Assembly (NCBI GenBank): GCA_903928055.1
Contig: CAIYPG010000096.1
Location: 1 to 38,041 of the forward strand
DNA: 38,041 bases
From: an uncultured beta proteobacterium
GTDB lineage: Bacteria > Pseudomonadota > Gammaproteobacteria > Burkholderiales > SG8-39
Direction of reading: 5' to 3'
The translations under genes and the position numbers were made by a program. This document shows, piece by piece, positions 16,957-25,908 of this stretch. The notes beneath the pieces were generated by a model. It saw nothing but the letters and a program-made list of their open reading frames with translations. It did no database searches and was not told the origin of the DNA. Within the stretch, counting starts at the first letter, position 1, and the number at the start of each line of letters is the position of its first letter.

Positions 16957-18885
16957 ATGCCAAACACCCGGCATTTTGCCGACGTCACCACCGCGGCCAC
17001 GCTGGAACAGCAGCGCGTTCTCTGGCGCGAACACGCCAGGCTCATCGACTGGCAGACTCCCTTCGGGGAAGTGCTGGAATACGGTGCAGGCGCCAGGCTG
17101 CCGCCGCCCTTCGCACGCTGGTTTGTGGGCGGCACGACCAACCTCTGCCACAATGCGGTGGATCGTCATCTGAAGGATCGCGGCAACCAGGTGGCGCTGA
17201 TCTGGGAATCCACGGAGGTAGAGCGCACCGAGACCTGGACCTACGCCGAGCTGCACCGCGAAGTGGTGCGCGCCGCGGCCGGCATGCGCGAGCTGGGCGT
17301 GCAGCGCGGCGACCGCGTGCTCATTTACATGCCGATGATTCCCGAAGCCGTGTTTGCGATGCTCGCCTGCGCGCGCATCGGCGCCATCCATTCGGTGGTG
17401 TTCGGCGGCTTTGCCTCGGTGAGCCTCGCACGACGCATTGACGACGCCCGGCCGCGACTCATCGTCAGTGCCGATGCCGGCAGCCGCGGCGGTAAGGTGA
17501 TCGAATACAAACCGTTGCTGGACCATGCCATCGAACTGGCCGTTGCTGAAGCCAGGCCCGCGCACGTCCTGCTGGTGAACCGCGGCCTTGCGCCCATGAA
17601 AACCATGCCGGGCCGCGACGTGCACTGGGCGGAACTGCGCAGCCGCCACCTTGACAGCGCCGCGCCGGTGGAATGGCTGGAATCAAACGAGCCCAGCTAC
17701 ATCCTCTATACCTCGGGCACCACCGGCAAGCCCAAGGGCGTGCAGCGCGATGTCGGCGGCTACGCGGTGGCGCTGGCCGCATCCATGCGCCACATCTACG
17801 ACTGCAGGCCGGGGGAAACCTATTTCTGCACCAGCGACATCGGCTGGGTGGTGGGGCACTCCTACATCGTCTACGGCCCGCTCATCAACGGCATGACCAC
17901 CATCCTCTATGAGGGCACGCCGCTGCGGCCCGATCCAGGCATCTTCTGGCAACTGGTGGCAAAGCATCGTCCCGTGGCGATGTTCTCTTCACCCACCGCG
18001 ATACGCACGCTCAAGCGCTACGACCAGAGCCTGATCCGCCGCCACGACCTCTCCTCGCTGCGCGCCCTCTGGCTGGCCGGCGAGCCGCTGGACGAACCCA
18101 CGGCCCGCTGGGCGGGCGAATGGCTGGGCTGTCCCATCCGCGACAATTACTGGCAGACCGAAACGGGCTGGCCCATCATGGCCACGCCTGCCGGCGCGAA
18201 CCCGCATTACGGCAGTGCCGGCCAGCCGGTATTCGGCTACGACGTGCGCCTGGTGAACGAAGAAAACGGCGAACCGCTGGACAATGCCGGCGACTTCAAC
18301 CACAAGGGCGTGGTGGCCATCGCGCCGCCGCTGCCACCGGGCTGCCTGCAGACCGTGTGGGACGACGACGAGCGCTTCGTGCGCACCTATTTCCACTCCA
18401 TCCCGGGCAAGCTTCTCTACTCCACCTTCGACTGGGGCACGCGCGACGCTGATGGTTACTGGTACATCCTCGGGCGCTTCGATGACGTGATCAACGTCGC
18501 CGGACACCGCCTCGGCACGCGCGAAATCGAGGAATCGATCTGCAGCCATGCCGCGGTGGCCGAATGCGCCGTGGTGGGCGTCCACGATGAAATCAAGGGC
18601 CAGGTGGCGGTGGCCTTTGCCGTGCTGCGCAATCCGGACGGCATCAAGGATGCCGCGATGCGCATGGAACTGGAAGGCGCGGTGATGAGACAGGTGCACG
18701 ACCAGCTCGGTGCGGTGGCGCGGCCGGCGCGCGTGCACTTCGTCACCGGCCTGCCCAAGACCCGCTCCGGCAAGGTGCTGCGGCGAGCCATTCAGGCCAT
18801 CTGCGAGCGGCGCGATCCGGGCGACCTTACCACCATCGATGATCCGGGGCCGCTTGAACAGGTGCAGCAGGCGCATCTGGGCTGA
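16957..18885 (+). CDS. prpE: Propionyl-CoA synthetase (PrpE)
   Basis: A 642-residue acyl-CoA synthetase of the ANL superfamily that joins propionate and CoA with ATP cleavage to AMP. The phosphate loop reads Tyr-Thr-Ser-Gly-Thr-Thr-Gly-Lys-Pro-Lys-Gly at 251-261, followed by Val-Gln-Arg-Asp, which is characteristic of PrpE. The adenine-binding segment Tyr-Trp-Gln-Thr-Glu-Thr-Gly-Trp-Pro is present, as is the C-terminal catalytic Lys in Ser-Gly-Lys-Val-Leu-Arg-Arg (about 606). Length fits PrpE. AGGAGG lies six bases before the ATG. The following hydrolase gene starts 6 bases after the stop, so the two are likely cotranscribed. Other methylcitrate cycle genes are not in this window. Confidence 0.93.
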   Translation: MPNTRHFADVTTAATLEQQRVLWREHARLIDWQTPFGEVLEYGAGARLPPPFARWFVGGTTNLCHNAVDRHLKDRGNQVALIWESTEVERTETWTYAELHREVVRAAAGMRELGVQRGDRVLIYMPMIPEAVFAMLACARIGAIHSVVFGGFASVSLARRIDDARPRLIVSADAGSRGGKVIEYKPLLDHAIELAVAEARPAHVLLVNRGLAPMKTMPGRDVHWAELRSRHLDSAAPVEWLESNEPSYILYTSGTTGKPKGVQRDVGGYAVALAASMRHIYDCRPGETYFCTSDIGWVVGHSYIVYGPLINGMTTILYEGTPLRPDPGIFWQLVAKHRPVAMFSSPTAIRTLKRYDQSLIRRHDLSSLRALWLAGEPLDEPTARWAGEWLGCPIRDNYWQTETGWPIMATPAGANPHYGSAGQPVFGYDVRLVNEENGEPLDNAGDFNHKGVVAIAPPLPPGCLQTVWDDDERFVRTYFHSIPGKLLYSTFDWGTRDADGYWYILGRFDDVINVAGHRLGTREIEESICSHAAVAECAVVGVHDEIKGQVAVAFAVLRNPDGIKDAAMRMELEGAVMRQVHDQLGAVARPARVHFVTGLPKTRSGKVLRRAIQAICERRDPGDLTTIDDPGPLEQVQQAHLG

Positions 18886-18891
18886 AAGCGC

Positions 18892-19743
18892 ATGAAGAAC
18901 GCGGCAACCCTGGCCGCCCTCGTCATGGTATCGGCACTGTCCAACCCTGCTGCCGCGCAGGCGACAACCGACAGCCTCGTCGAGGTGGACACCGGCCGGA
19001 CGCAGGGGGTGTTCACGAAGACCCCGGTGTTCATCCGCGCCATCCTCGCCAGGCCGGCGCATCCCACCGATACCGCGTTGCTCTACTTCCGCGGCGCGCC
19101 GGGCTATGCCAGGATCACGAGCACGGACGACAAGATGCGCAATGCCGGCAGCATCCTGCGTCCCAACCTGCAGTTGCTGGCACGCGAAGGCATCACGCTG
19201 GTGGTCATGGATTGCCCCACGGACCAGTGGGGCGGCCCCGCCGATGCCATTCCGGCGAACTGTCTGGACGACTACCGCTCATCGCAAGCGCATGCCGACG
19301 ATGTACGGGGCATCATGGCAAGGCTGCGCGGCGAATACGGCCTCACGAGGTTCTACATCATGGGGCACAGCGCAGGCACCCTCAGCACGCGCTGGCTGGC
19401 GAAGAACCTCGGCAATGAAATCGCCGGCAGCATCCATTCGGCCACGCTCACCCTGCCCAACAGCCGCGGCTTCGGCGCATCGCTCGCAGGCTTTCGCTTT
19501 GACACGATTGCCGCGCCGGTGCTGCAGGTGCATCACGAGAACGATGCCTGCAGCTATTCACCCTATGCGGCGGTACAGGCCTATGCCGGGGGAAGCCTGA
19601 TCACCGTGCGCGGCGGCTCGGGAGCGGGCGATCCCTGCGGCGCCGGGCACTATCATTCCTACCAGGGGCGGGAGGCGGCCGTGGTGAAAGCCATCGTCGA
19701 CTGGATCAGGACCGGCCGGGTGGAGCGCACGGTCGGCGAATAA
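18892..19743 (+). CDS. Secreted alpha/beta hydrolase
   Basis: A 283-residue protein with a signal peptide (residues 1-23, cut after Ala-Ala-Ala or Ala-Gln-Ala). The nucleophile elbow is Gly-His-Ser-Ala-Gly (Ser160). The probable acid is the Asp in His-His-Glu-Asn-Asp-Ala-Cys, and the probable base is a His in Gly-His-Tyr-His-Ser-Tyr. Four Cys in the exported part could form disulfides. It is predicted to be a periplasmic or secreted esterase or amidase; the substrate is unknown. It starts 6 bases after prpE, which suggests that it releases a short-chain acyl compound for PrpE, but this is only inferred from proximity. Confidence 0.85.
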   Translation: MKNAATLAALVMVSALSNPAAAQATTDSLVEVDTGRTQGVFTKTPVFIRAILARPAHPTDTALLYFRGAPGYARITSTDDKMRNAGSILRPNLQLLAREGITLVVMDCPTDQWGGPADAIPANCLDDYRSSQAHADDVRGIMARLRGEYGLTRFYIMGHSAGTLSTRWLAKNLGNEIAGSIHSATLTLPNSRGFGASLAGFRFDTIAAPVLQVHHENDACSYSPYAAVQAYAGGSLITVRGGSGAGDPCGAGHYHSYQGREAAVVKAIVDWIRTGRVERTVGE

Positions 19744-19752
19744 GCAGACCGC

Positions 19753-19786
19753 AAATGGCGGAACAACCGGAAAACGCCATTTCTTT
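19753..19786 (+). terminator. Probable terminator after the prpE-hydrolase unit
   Basis: An eight-base stem AAATGGCG ... CGCCATTT with a 14-base loop begins 10 bases after the hydrolase stop and is followed by CTTTGTG. The U-tract is short, so termination may be partial. Confidence 0.5.
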
Positions 19787-19829
19787 GTGATAATAAATAC
19801 TTCGTAATATTTCATTTCTATTAATCTAA

Positions 19830-19858
19830 TTATCAGAATTGATAATAATTTCTGATAA
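19830..19858. other. Long perfect AT-rich inverted repeat between convergent genes
   Basis: TTATCAGAA-N11-TTCTGATAA is a perfect 9-base dyad in an AT-rich island (about 19780-19860) between two convergent gene ends. It lacks the GC-rich stem and U-run of an intrinsic terminator. It could be a protein-binding dyad or the end of an old element. Confidence 0.5.
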
Positions 19859-19882
19859 CGTCTACCCTGCTTCACGACTGTT

Positions 19883-20545
19883 TCAGTGCCACGTCCGCGA
19901 GCGCAGGAATATCCGCGCCGCGAAGGTTTCCGCCACTGACGGCAATTGCAGCCGCGGGCCTGCCGCCATCTGCTTCACCTTCTGCGCCACGGCACAAGAA
20001 ATCCGAACGAAGCTCCAGCAGGCCACCACGCCCCCGCGCGCCGCCACAAGTAGCACCCCGGCAAATGCCGCTGCGATCGCCTCATTGCGTTCGCGATGGG
20101 CGCGCGCCACGAGGTTCTCCAGCAGCCGCGGATCACGGAAAACTGCTTCGTAGCTCAGCGGCAACTCGGGTGCCGTTGCGCCATGCCGGCGCGCTGCCAG
20201 CAGCCTTACAACGGGCACGACGGCCGGGCGCAACACATCGACAGCGCGCCAGCCGATGCACAATCCGTCACGTCTCAGGGCCGGCGGCGCCAGCCGCAGA
20301 TGGGCATCGCCATGCGCATCGAGCAGCACGCGGCCATTCGTGGCCAGCGCCGCTGCGCCGCCAGCGCCCAGCACGATGTCGCGCGCATCGCCCTGCTGGG
20401 TCAGGTGGACGACACCCCCGTCGCAATGCAGCGTCCAGCCCAGCGCACGCTGGATGCGCAGCATGCGTCCCTGCGGCAGGCGATAGCTCATCGCCATGCC
20501 GCCATCTACATTGATTGCCGTTTCGCTTTCCCTTTCTTCGGTCAT
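19883..20545 (-). CDS. DUF2917-domain protein with C-terminal extension
   Basis: A 220-residue protein. Residues about 22-85 match the DUF2917 pattern (Leu-Arg-Ile-Gln-Arg-Ala-x-Gly-Trp-Thr-Leu, then Val-His-Leu-Thr-Gln-Gly-Asp-Ala-Arg-Asp-like segment), a small beta-rich domain of unknown role. The C-terminal part holds Arg-Asp-Pro-Arg-Leu-Leu-Glu-Asn and a hydrophobic stretch at about 148-180 that could be one membrane helix or a buried helix. The start at 20545 follows GGGAG; an in-frame start at 20599 precedes that site. It is divergent from the MocR regulator, with a dyad between them, and is a likely target of that regulator. The C-terminal part is unrecognised. Confidence 0.75.
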   Translation of the reverse strand: MTEERESETAINVDGGMAMSYRLPQGRMLRIQRALGWTLHCDGGVVHLTQQGDARDIVLGAGGAAALATNGRVLLDAHGDAHLRLAPPALRRDGLCIGWRAVDVLRPAVVPVVRLLAARRHGATAPELPLSYEAVFRDPRLLENLVARAHRERNEAIAAAFAGVLLVAARGGVVACWSFVRISCAVAQKVKQMAAGPRLQLPSVAETFAARIFLRSRTWH

Positions 20546-20671
20546 GACATGCTCCCGTATCAACTCGCAATCCCCGTGCAGCGGGGCATGGCTGCACATT
20601 AGGCAAAGCGCGGGACCTGCGGTGCCACGCCCGGTGCCGCGAAACGCGGGCTGGCACGACGGCCGCGCGCC

Positions 20672-20698
20672 ACTGTATTGGCCGGGATGCGATACAGT
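20672..20698. promoter_or_regulatory. Operator candidate between DUF2917 and MocR genes
   Basis: ACTGTAT-N13-ATACAGT is a perfect 7-base inverted repeat in the 267-base divergent region. CTGT/ACAG-type half-sites in front of MocR regulators are a pattern I associate with this family, so self-binding by the adjacent regulator is plausible. Confidence 0.55.
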
Positions 20699-20812
20699 TC
20701 ATGGTCCCGGCACCGCTTCCGTTCGGTTCGGGACGGCGGACGCGGCGCACAATGAACCCGCCACGCGCACAAACGCGCATGCAGATGCCTGCACAGATAA
20801 CGGGGAGCCCGC

Positions 20813-22297
20813 ATGATCCACCTGGACAGAGATGCCGAAACGCCGTTCACCGACCAGATCGTGATGCAGATCGCGAGCCTGGTGCGTAACGGCCACCTGC
20901 CTTCGGGCACGCGCCTGCCGTCGATCCGCAAGATGGCCGGAACACTGACCGTGAGCAGTGCCACGGTGGTGGCCGCCTATGACCGGCTGATCGCGCGCGG
21001 ACTGATCGAGTCACGCGCCTCTTCGGGCTTTTTCGTGGCGCCGCGCCATCCCGGACTTTCCACGCAGACCCGAGAGGCGGCACCGGAACGCTATGACGCG
21101 CTATCCATGATCCGCCGCCTGCTGCAGCCGCAGGACGGCATGTTCCACGCCGGCAGCGGCTTTCTGCCCGAAGCCTGGCTGGAGGACACACTGTCCACAC
21201 GCCTCCTCGCCCGCGTGGCGCGCAAGGGCAAGCGTGCCTTCGTGAATCCGGGCACAGCCGAAGGCTATGCACCGCTGCGCGCCCAGCTCGCGGTGAAGCT
21301 GGGGATGGCTGGCATCCCCGCCCACGCCGACCAGATCCTCATGACCTTTGGCGTCAGCCAGGCCTTCGACCTGATTGCGCGCGCGCTGATCTCACCCGGT
21401 GACACCGTGGTGGTCGAGGAGCCGGGTTTCTTCGGGCTCGTTGCCCAGTTGCGCGCCCACGGCGCGCGCATCCTGACCGTGCCACGCCACGACACCGGCC
21501 CCGACCCGGCTGCGTTCGAGGAACTGTGCGCAAACTTCCGTCCCAAGCTGTTCTTCACACAGACGCTGATGCATAACCCCACGGGGACCACCACCGAGCC
21601 GGCCTGCGCCTCGGAGATCCTGCATATCGCGGCGCGCCATAATGTGCTGATCGTCGAGGACGACATCTACGGCGACCTGTTCCCGGGCGGCCATACCGTG
21701 CACCTGGCGCAACTGGACAAGCTGCAGCGCGTGATCTTCGTGTCGAGCTTCTCCAAGGTGCTCAGCCCGAATGTGCGCGTGGGCTACATCGCCGCGCCGC
21801 AGGCGCTGTACGAGAGCTTCCTTGAACAGAAACTGCTGTCGGTGATGACCACCTCGGAATTCGACGAGCGGCTGATCTACGAGATGCTCACCGACGGCGG
21901 CTATCGCAAGCACATCGAGCGCGTGAAGCAGCGCCTCGCGCGCAACATGCCCGCCGTCGTGCATGGACTGACCGCGGCCGGACTCACAACGCTGGAGCAG
22001 GACTATGCGGGCGTATTCGTGTGGGCGAAGCTGCCCGAGGGCATACACACCGAGACCCTGGTACGCGATGCCGCCGAGCACAAGTTCCTGCTGACGCCCG
22101 GCGCGCTGTTCTTCCTCGACTGCGAGCATTCGCCCTGGCTGCGCTTCAATGCCGCCTCCGCAAACGACGTGCGGCTGTTCGATTATCTCGGCGGCAGCAT
22201 CAGCGCGCTGAGGCACAATTCCGTGGCTGCGCCCCGAAGCGAACGCGCAGGCGGGCGGGCCGAACTCATAATTGAAAAACGGAGCACACAACGATAA
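20813..22297 (+). CDS. MocR/PdxR-type GntR regulator with aminotransferase domain
   Basis: A 494-residue fusion. Residues 1-75 form a GntR winged helix-turn-helix (Pro-Ser-Gly-Thr-Arg-Leu-Pro-Ser-Ile-Arg-Lys near 30-40, Thr-Val-Ser-Ser-Ala-Thr-Val near 46-52). Residues about 105-465 form a fold-type I aminotransferase-like domain. The PLP-binding Lys is present in Ser-Phe-Ser-Lys-Val-Leu (Lys315), and Asp284 in Glu-Asp-Asp-Ile-Tyr-Gly fits the cofactor-binding Asp. Such proteins sense PLP or an amino compound bound to it and control nearby genes. It is divergent from the DUF2917 gene and ends 10 bases before the dehydrogenase gene. The last 25 residues are extra. Confidence 0.92.
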   Translation: MIHLDRDAETPFTDQIVMQIASLVRNGHLPSGTRLPSIRKMAGTLTVSSATVVAAYDRLIARGLIESRASSGFFVAPRHPGLSTQTREAAPERYDALSMIRRLLQPQDGMFHAGSGFLPEAWLEDTLSTRLLARVARKGKRAFVNPGTAEGYAPLRAQLAVKLGMAGIPAHADQILMTFGVSQAFDLIARALISPGDTVVVEEPGFFGLVAQLRAHGARILTVPRHDTGPDPAAFEELCANFRPKLFFTQTLMHNPTGTTTEPACASEILHIAARHNVLIVEDDIYGDLFPGGHTVHLAQLDKLQRVIFVSSFSKVLSPNVRVGYIAAPQALYESFLEQKLLSVMTTSEFDERLIYEMLTDGGYRKHIERVKQRLARNMPAVVHGLTAAGLTTLEQDYAGVFVWAKLPEGIHTETLVRDAAEHKFLLTPGALFFLDCEHSPWLRFNAASANDVRLFDYLGGSISALRHNSVAAPRSERAGGRAELIIEKRSTQR

Positions 22298-22307
22298 TGG
22301 CAACACA

Positions 22308-23384
22308 ATGACATCACCCATCAAGTTGCTCGCCCTGGACGGCGACGGCATCGGCCCCGAGATCATGGTCGCCACGCTCGCGGTGCTGGATGCCGCCGCA
22401 AAAGCCTTCGGCCTGAAGATTGAAATCCGGAAAATGGACATCGGCTTTCTCGCGCTGAAGGCCTCCGGCACCACCATGCCGCCCGGTGTGCTGGAGGCGG
22501 CAAAGGCGGTCGATGGCGTGGTCCTCGGCCCGGTGCAGCACGATGACTATCCGCCCACGGACAAGGGCGGCGTGAATCCTTCGGGCGTGCTTCGCAAGGA
22601 ACTCGATCTCTACGCGAACATCCGTCCGGCGCGCACGCGGCCGTATGTGCCCTCCCCGATTACGAAAACATTCGACCTGGTGATCGTGCGCGAGAACACC
22701 GAGGGTTTTTACGCCGACCGCACCATGTTCGCCGGCACCGGCGAATTCATGCCCACGCCGGACCTCGCGATGGCGATGCGCAAGGTCACGCGCGAAGGCT
22801 CGCGGCGCATTGCGCAGTCCGCCTTCGAGCTGGCGAAGCTCAGGCGCCGCAAGGTGACGGCGATACACAAGGCCAACGTGCTGCGCGTCTCCGACGGCCT
22901 GTTCCTCGCCGAAGTGCGCAAGGTGGCAAAGGCCTTTCCCGACGTGGCCTATGACGAGAAGATCGTCGATGCAATGACGGCGCTGCTGATCCGCGACCCG
23001 GCACAGTTTGACGTGATCGTCGCGACCAACATGTTCGGCGACATTCTTTCCGACGAAGCCTCGGAACTGGCCGGCAGCCTGGGCATGGCCGCCTCATTGA
23101 ACGCCGGCACCGATAACGCGGTGGCACAGGCGCAGCACGGCTCGGCGCCCGACATTGCCGGCCGTGACATTGCCAATCCGGTATCGCTGATCGGATCGAT
23201 GGCCATGCTGCTTCGCTGGCTGGGCGAGCGGCACACATCGCCCGAGCTGTTGAAGGCTGCCGATGCGGTGGAGGCGGCGATCGAGGCGACACTGGAAGAT
23301 CCGAATACCCGCACCCGCGACCTGGGCGGCACACTGGGGACAAAGGCGTTTGGCGCGGCGGTATGCGCGAAGCTAATCGGTTGA
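22308..23384 (+). CDS. Isocitrate/isopropylmalate dehydrogenase-family protein
   Basis: A 358-residue NAD(P)-dependent beta-decarboxylating dehydrogenase. It shows the N-terminal Gly-Asp-Gly-Ile-Gly-Pro-Glu motif (about 10-16), Leu-Tyr-Ala-Asn-Ile-Arg-Pro (about 101-107), Arg-Glu-Asn-Thr-Glu-Gly-Phe-Tyr (about 128-135), and the metal-binding Asn-Met-Phe-Gly-Asp-Ile-Leu-Ser-Asp-Glu near 240-249. The substrate-specificity part differs from typical LeuB, so 3-isopropylmalate, tartrate or another 2-hydroxyacid is possible. It starts 10 bases after the MocR stop and is probably cotranscribed. An in-frame TTG at 22272 would overlap the regulator; the ATG at 22308 is preferred, although its ribosome site is weak. 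Confidence 0.85.
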   Translation: MTSPIKLLALDGDGIGPEIMVATLAVLDAAAKAFGLKIEIRKMDIGFLALKASGTTMPPGVLEAAKAVDGVVLGPVQHDDYPPTDKGGVNPSGVLRKELDLYANIRPARTRPYVPSPITKTFDLVIVRENTEGFYADRTMFAGTGEFMPTPDLAMAMRKVTREGSRRIAQSAFELAKLRRRKVTAIHKANVLRVSDGLFLAEVRKVAKAFPDVAYDEKIVDAMTALLIRDPAQFDVIVATNMFGDILSDEASELAGSLGMAASLNAGTDNAVAQAQHGSAPDIAGRDIANPVSLIGSMAMLLRWLGERHTSPELLKAADAVEAAIEATLEDPNTRTRDLGGTLGTKAFGAAVCAKLIG

Positions 23385-23472
23385 CGCAGTCACTCTCCAA
23401 CTTCACTGGCCATGCGCAATCCTTACTTCTGACGGTAGGCAGAAACGGGCAGGCGCAGCCCAGAAACATCTC

Positions 23473-24420
23473 TCAGGCATCGGGCCCCTTGGGGCGCCCA
23501 GCTTCAAGCGCATGCATCATTGCCCGACGATCCAGCTGCGGAGCCAGAGATTGTATAAAGGAAAGCACATACGCTCGCGGATGAAGATCCGCCCGAATAG
23601 AGAAACACACCGAGCGAGGCTCCAGCAGATAGTCCAAATCAATCGCCTCCAAGCCGGGCTCGCGCTGAGGATCGTAGGTATTCCTAGACAGTACCGCGAT
23701 GCCCAGCCCGGCTTCAACCAGGCTCTTGACGACATCCGCGTTCATGGGCGAGGAGAACACCGACTTGATGGGAAATCCGCTGTCCGAAAATTTCTGCTGT
23801 ATGCGCGACTGCTCCAGTGAACCGGTGTTGAAGGTAACAAACCGGTACCCGGAAATCTGCTCCAGCGTCGGATTTTTCGTTTCCAGCAATGGATGGCCGC
23901 GCGGAACGATGAGGGCCGGCTGCAGCCGGCAACACTCCATCATCAGCAGTTCCGGAAATTGCCGGGTCGGTCGCGTGGTCACGGCTATGTCCGCGTCTCC
24001 CGCAGCAACCATGCTGCAAGCGCTGACGGGATCTCCCTCCAACAGGCTCAGGCTGACATTGGGATAACGTTCGACGAATCCGGGAAAAATCGAAGGCAAC
24101 AGGTACTTGGCTACGGAGAACGTCGCAGCCACCCGCATCAATCCGACCCCCTCCTCTCGAAAATCCCGCGCAACCGTACCGATGTTTTCCGTGGCCCTGA
24201 GGGCGGCATTCGCGATATCCACGATGACCCGACCAGGCTCGGTCAGCCCCACGATGCGGCCGCCCTTGCGCACGAAAATATCGATCTTCAGCTCCTCCTC
24301 CAGCAGGCGTACCTGCTTGCTGACCCCTGGCTGCGAGGTACACAGTGCCTCGGCCGCACGCGAAATATTGAATTCGTGCGCGACTATCTCTCGGAGGTAA
24401 CGCAGTTGCTGCAATATCAT
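23473..24420 (-). CDS. LysR-family regulator, CysB-like
   Basis: A 315-residue LysR-type regulator. The N-terminal helix-turn-helix starts Leu-Gln-Gln-Leu-Arg-Tyr-Leu-Arg-Glu-Ile-Val and contains Ala-Ala-Glu-Ala-Leu-x-Thr-Ser-Gln-Pro-Gly-Val-Ser-Lys-Gln, which is the CysB/Cbl style of the family. The effector domain (about 90-300) has the usual two-lobe layout. It is divergent from the CoA-transferase operon (start 24669), the standard arrangement for a LysR that controls its neighbour. CysB-type proteins often respond to sulfur metabolites, but this member may sense the pathway substrate instead. The stop lies 88 bases from the dehydrogenase gene, which is convergent. Confidence 0.92.
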   Translation of the reverse strand: MILQQLRYLREIVAHEFNISRAAEALCTSQPGVSKQVRLLEEELKIDIFVRKGGRIVGLTEPGRVIVDIANAALRATENIGTVARDFREEGVGLMRVAATFSVAKYLLPSIFPGFVERYPNVSLSLLEGDPVSACSMVAAGDADIAVTTRPTRQFPELLMMECCRLQPALIVPRGHPLLETKNPTLEQISGYRFVTFNTGSLEQSRIQQKFSDSGFPIKSVFSSPMNADVVKSLVEAGLGIAVLSRNTYDPQREPGLEAIDLDYLLEPRSVCFSIRADLHPRAYVLSFIQSLAPQLDRRAMMHALEAGRPKGPDA

Positions 24421-24558
24421 GGTGACATTCTTTCACGTCTTCGATCATTCAGCGGGCAAATCCCCATTCCGGATCGAGTACGCGACGCGCCCACCAAGCG
24501 GTGCAAGAAGCACCAGCAAGTCTCGTAGCCTAATCACATAACTGGCAGGAATCACCCC

Positions 24559-24571
24559 GAACTATAAGTTC
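24559..24571. promoter_or_regulatory. LysR-type operator candidate
   Basis: GAACT-ATA-AGTTC is a perfect 13-base dyad in the 248-base region between the LysR gene and the CoA-transferase gene, about 98 bases before the latter. Its position suits the recognition site of the divergent LysR protein. The rest of the region is AT-richer than the neighbouring genes and must hold both promoters. Confidence 0.5.
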
Positions 24572-24668
24572 TAGCCGCCCTTGTCGCGGTCAATAGAATG
24601 GTCCCATCACTTGAGAATTCTGTATATGGCCTATCGGATCAAGGCGACAACATGATCGGCAACAACCC

Positions 24669-25853
24669 ATGAAGCCATTTGAAGGTATCGTGGTGCTCGA
24701 CATCACACATGTCCTTGCCGGACCGTTTGCGACCTATCAGCTGGGTGTGCTTGGGGCTGATGTCATCAAGATTGAAAATCCCGACGACTGCGACCAAAGC
24801 CGGCATACCGGCTCGGTCCCGGAATTGAACCGGGTCGCCATGGGCACAAACTTTCTGGCCCAGAACTCGAACAAGCGCTGCCTTTCACTCAATCTAAAAT
24901 CCCCTGAGGGACGCAAAATCCTTCAGCAATTGGTAATTCACGCAGATGTAATGGTAGAAAATTTTCGTGCCAATGCCTTGGAGAGTCTTGGCCTGGGGGC
25001 GCAGGCAATGCGCACCTTGAATCCACGCCTGATTTACTGCTCAGTCACGGGCTTCGGTCAGGACGGTCCGCGCGCCAGCCAGACAGCCTATGACCATGCC
25101 ATCCAGGCCATGTCCGGAATACTCACTGTGACCGGCACTGCCGAGGGCGAAGCAGTGAAGGCGGGCGCCCCAGTGATCGATTACGCCACCGGCATGATGG
25201 CGGCCTTCGCCATTGCCAGTGCACTGTTCCAGCGCGAACGCAGCGGCATTGGCCAGACCATTGACCTTTCAATGCTGGATACCGCCTTGCTGTTGCAATC
25301 CTCACATATAACCGGCTTCATGGCCTCTGGGAATCCGCCGAAGCGGAGAGGCAATGACCACAACTACGCCAGCCAGAGCCTGTTCGCCACAAAGGATGGC
25401 CAGATCATGCTGGCGGCGGGAAACAATCGCGAGCACGCACGCCTTTTCGAAGCACTGGGCCATCCGGAACTGGCCTCACGCGATTATGAGGAACGGGCTG
25501 CCACCAACGAAGAAGAGCGCAGGCTACTGGCTGGGATCATGTTGGAAAAGACCGCCCAGGAATGGGAGGACTATCTGCAGGCCCGGCATGTTCCGGCCCT
25601 CAGGGTCAGGGGGCTGCCGGAGGCCCTGCGGGACGCCCAACTCGGCGCGCGTACCATCCTGCATCGACATGATCATGTTCCGTGTTTGGACGGACCCGCG
25701 ACGGTGCCAGTCAGCGCATTCACATTCGAACACGACGGCCCCGGAATTGATGCACCACCGCCGCGTCTTGGTGAGCACAACGAGGAAATCCTCACAAGCC
25801 TGGGATACGACGAGACAGCCATCGTAATGCTGAGAGAAGCACGCGTGATTTGA
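24669..25853 (+). CDS. CaiB/BaiF-family (class III) CoA transferase
   Basis: A 394-residue class III CoA transferase. The N-terminal half shows Val-Leu-Asp-Ile-Thr-His-Val-Leu-Ala-Gly-Pro-Phe (9-20), Leu-Gly-Ala-Asp-Val-Ile-Lys-Ile-Glu, and Val-Glu-Asn-Phe-Arg. The catalytic Asp aligned with formyl-CoA transferase Asp169 is probably Asp171 in Pro-Val-Ile-Asp-Tyr-Ala-Thr-Gly. The enzyme moves CoA between carboxylic acids; the acid here is unknown. It is the first gene of an operon with a Bug receptor (gap 55) and a cysteine hydrolase (gap 41), opposite a LysR regulator. The set suggests uptake and CoA-activation of one organic acid or amide. Confidence 0.93.
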   Translation: MKPFEGIVVLDITHVLAGPFATYQLGVLGADVIKIENPDDCDQSRHTGSVPELNRVAMGTNFLAQNSNKRCLSLNLKSPEGRKILQQLVIHADVMVENFRANALESLGLGAQAMRTLNPRLIYCSVTGFGQDGPRASQTAYDHAIQAMSGILTVTGTAEGEAVKAGAPVIDYATGMMAAFAIASALFQRERSGIGQTIDLSMLDTALLLQSSHITGFMASGNPPKRRGNDHNYASQSLFATKDGQIMLAAGNNREHARLFEALGHPELASRDYEERAATNEEERRLLAGIMLEKTAQEWEDYLQARHVPALRVRGLPEALRDAQLGARTILHRHDHVPCLDGPATVPVSAFTFEHDGPGIDAPPPRLGEHNEEILTSLGYDETAIVMLREARVI

Positions 25854-25908
25854 AACAGATCCACTTGCATCCCAGCATCCACTTTGAAACCCGGCCAGGA
25901 GAATCGCA

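Noticed and set aside
12136..18885. A methylcitrate cycle cluster from MmgE/PrpD plus prpE
   Set aside because: The two genes are separated by the VWA/CbbQ pair and lie on opposite strands, and prpB, prpC and acnD are missing.
17989..19062. Open frame of 357 codons on the minus strand
   Set aside because: It is antisense to prpE and the start of the hydrolase gene; no domain or ribosome site supports it.
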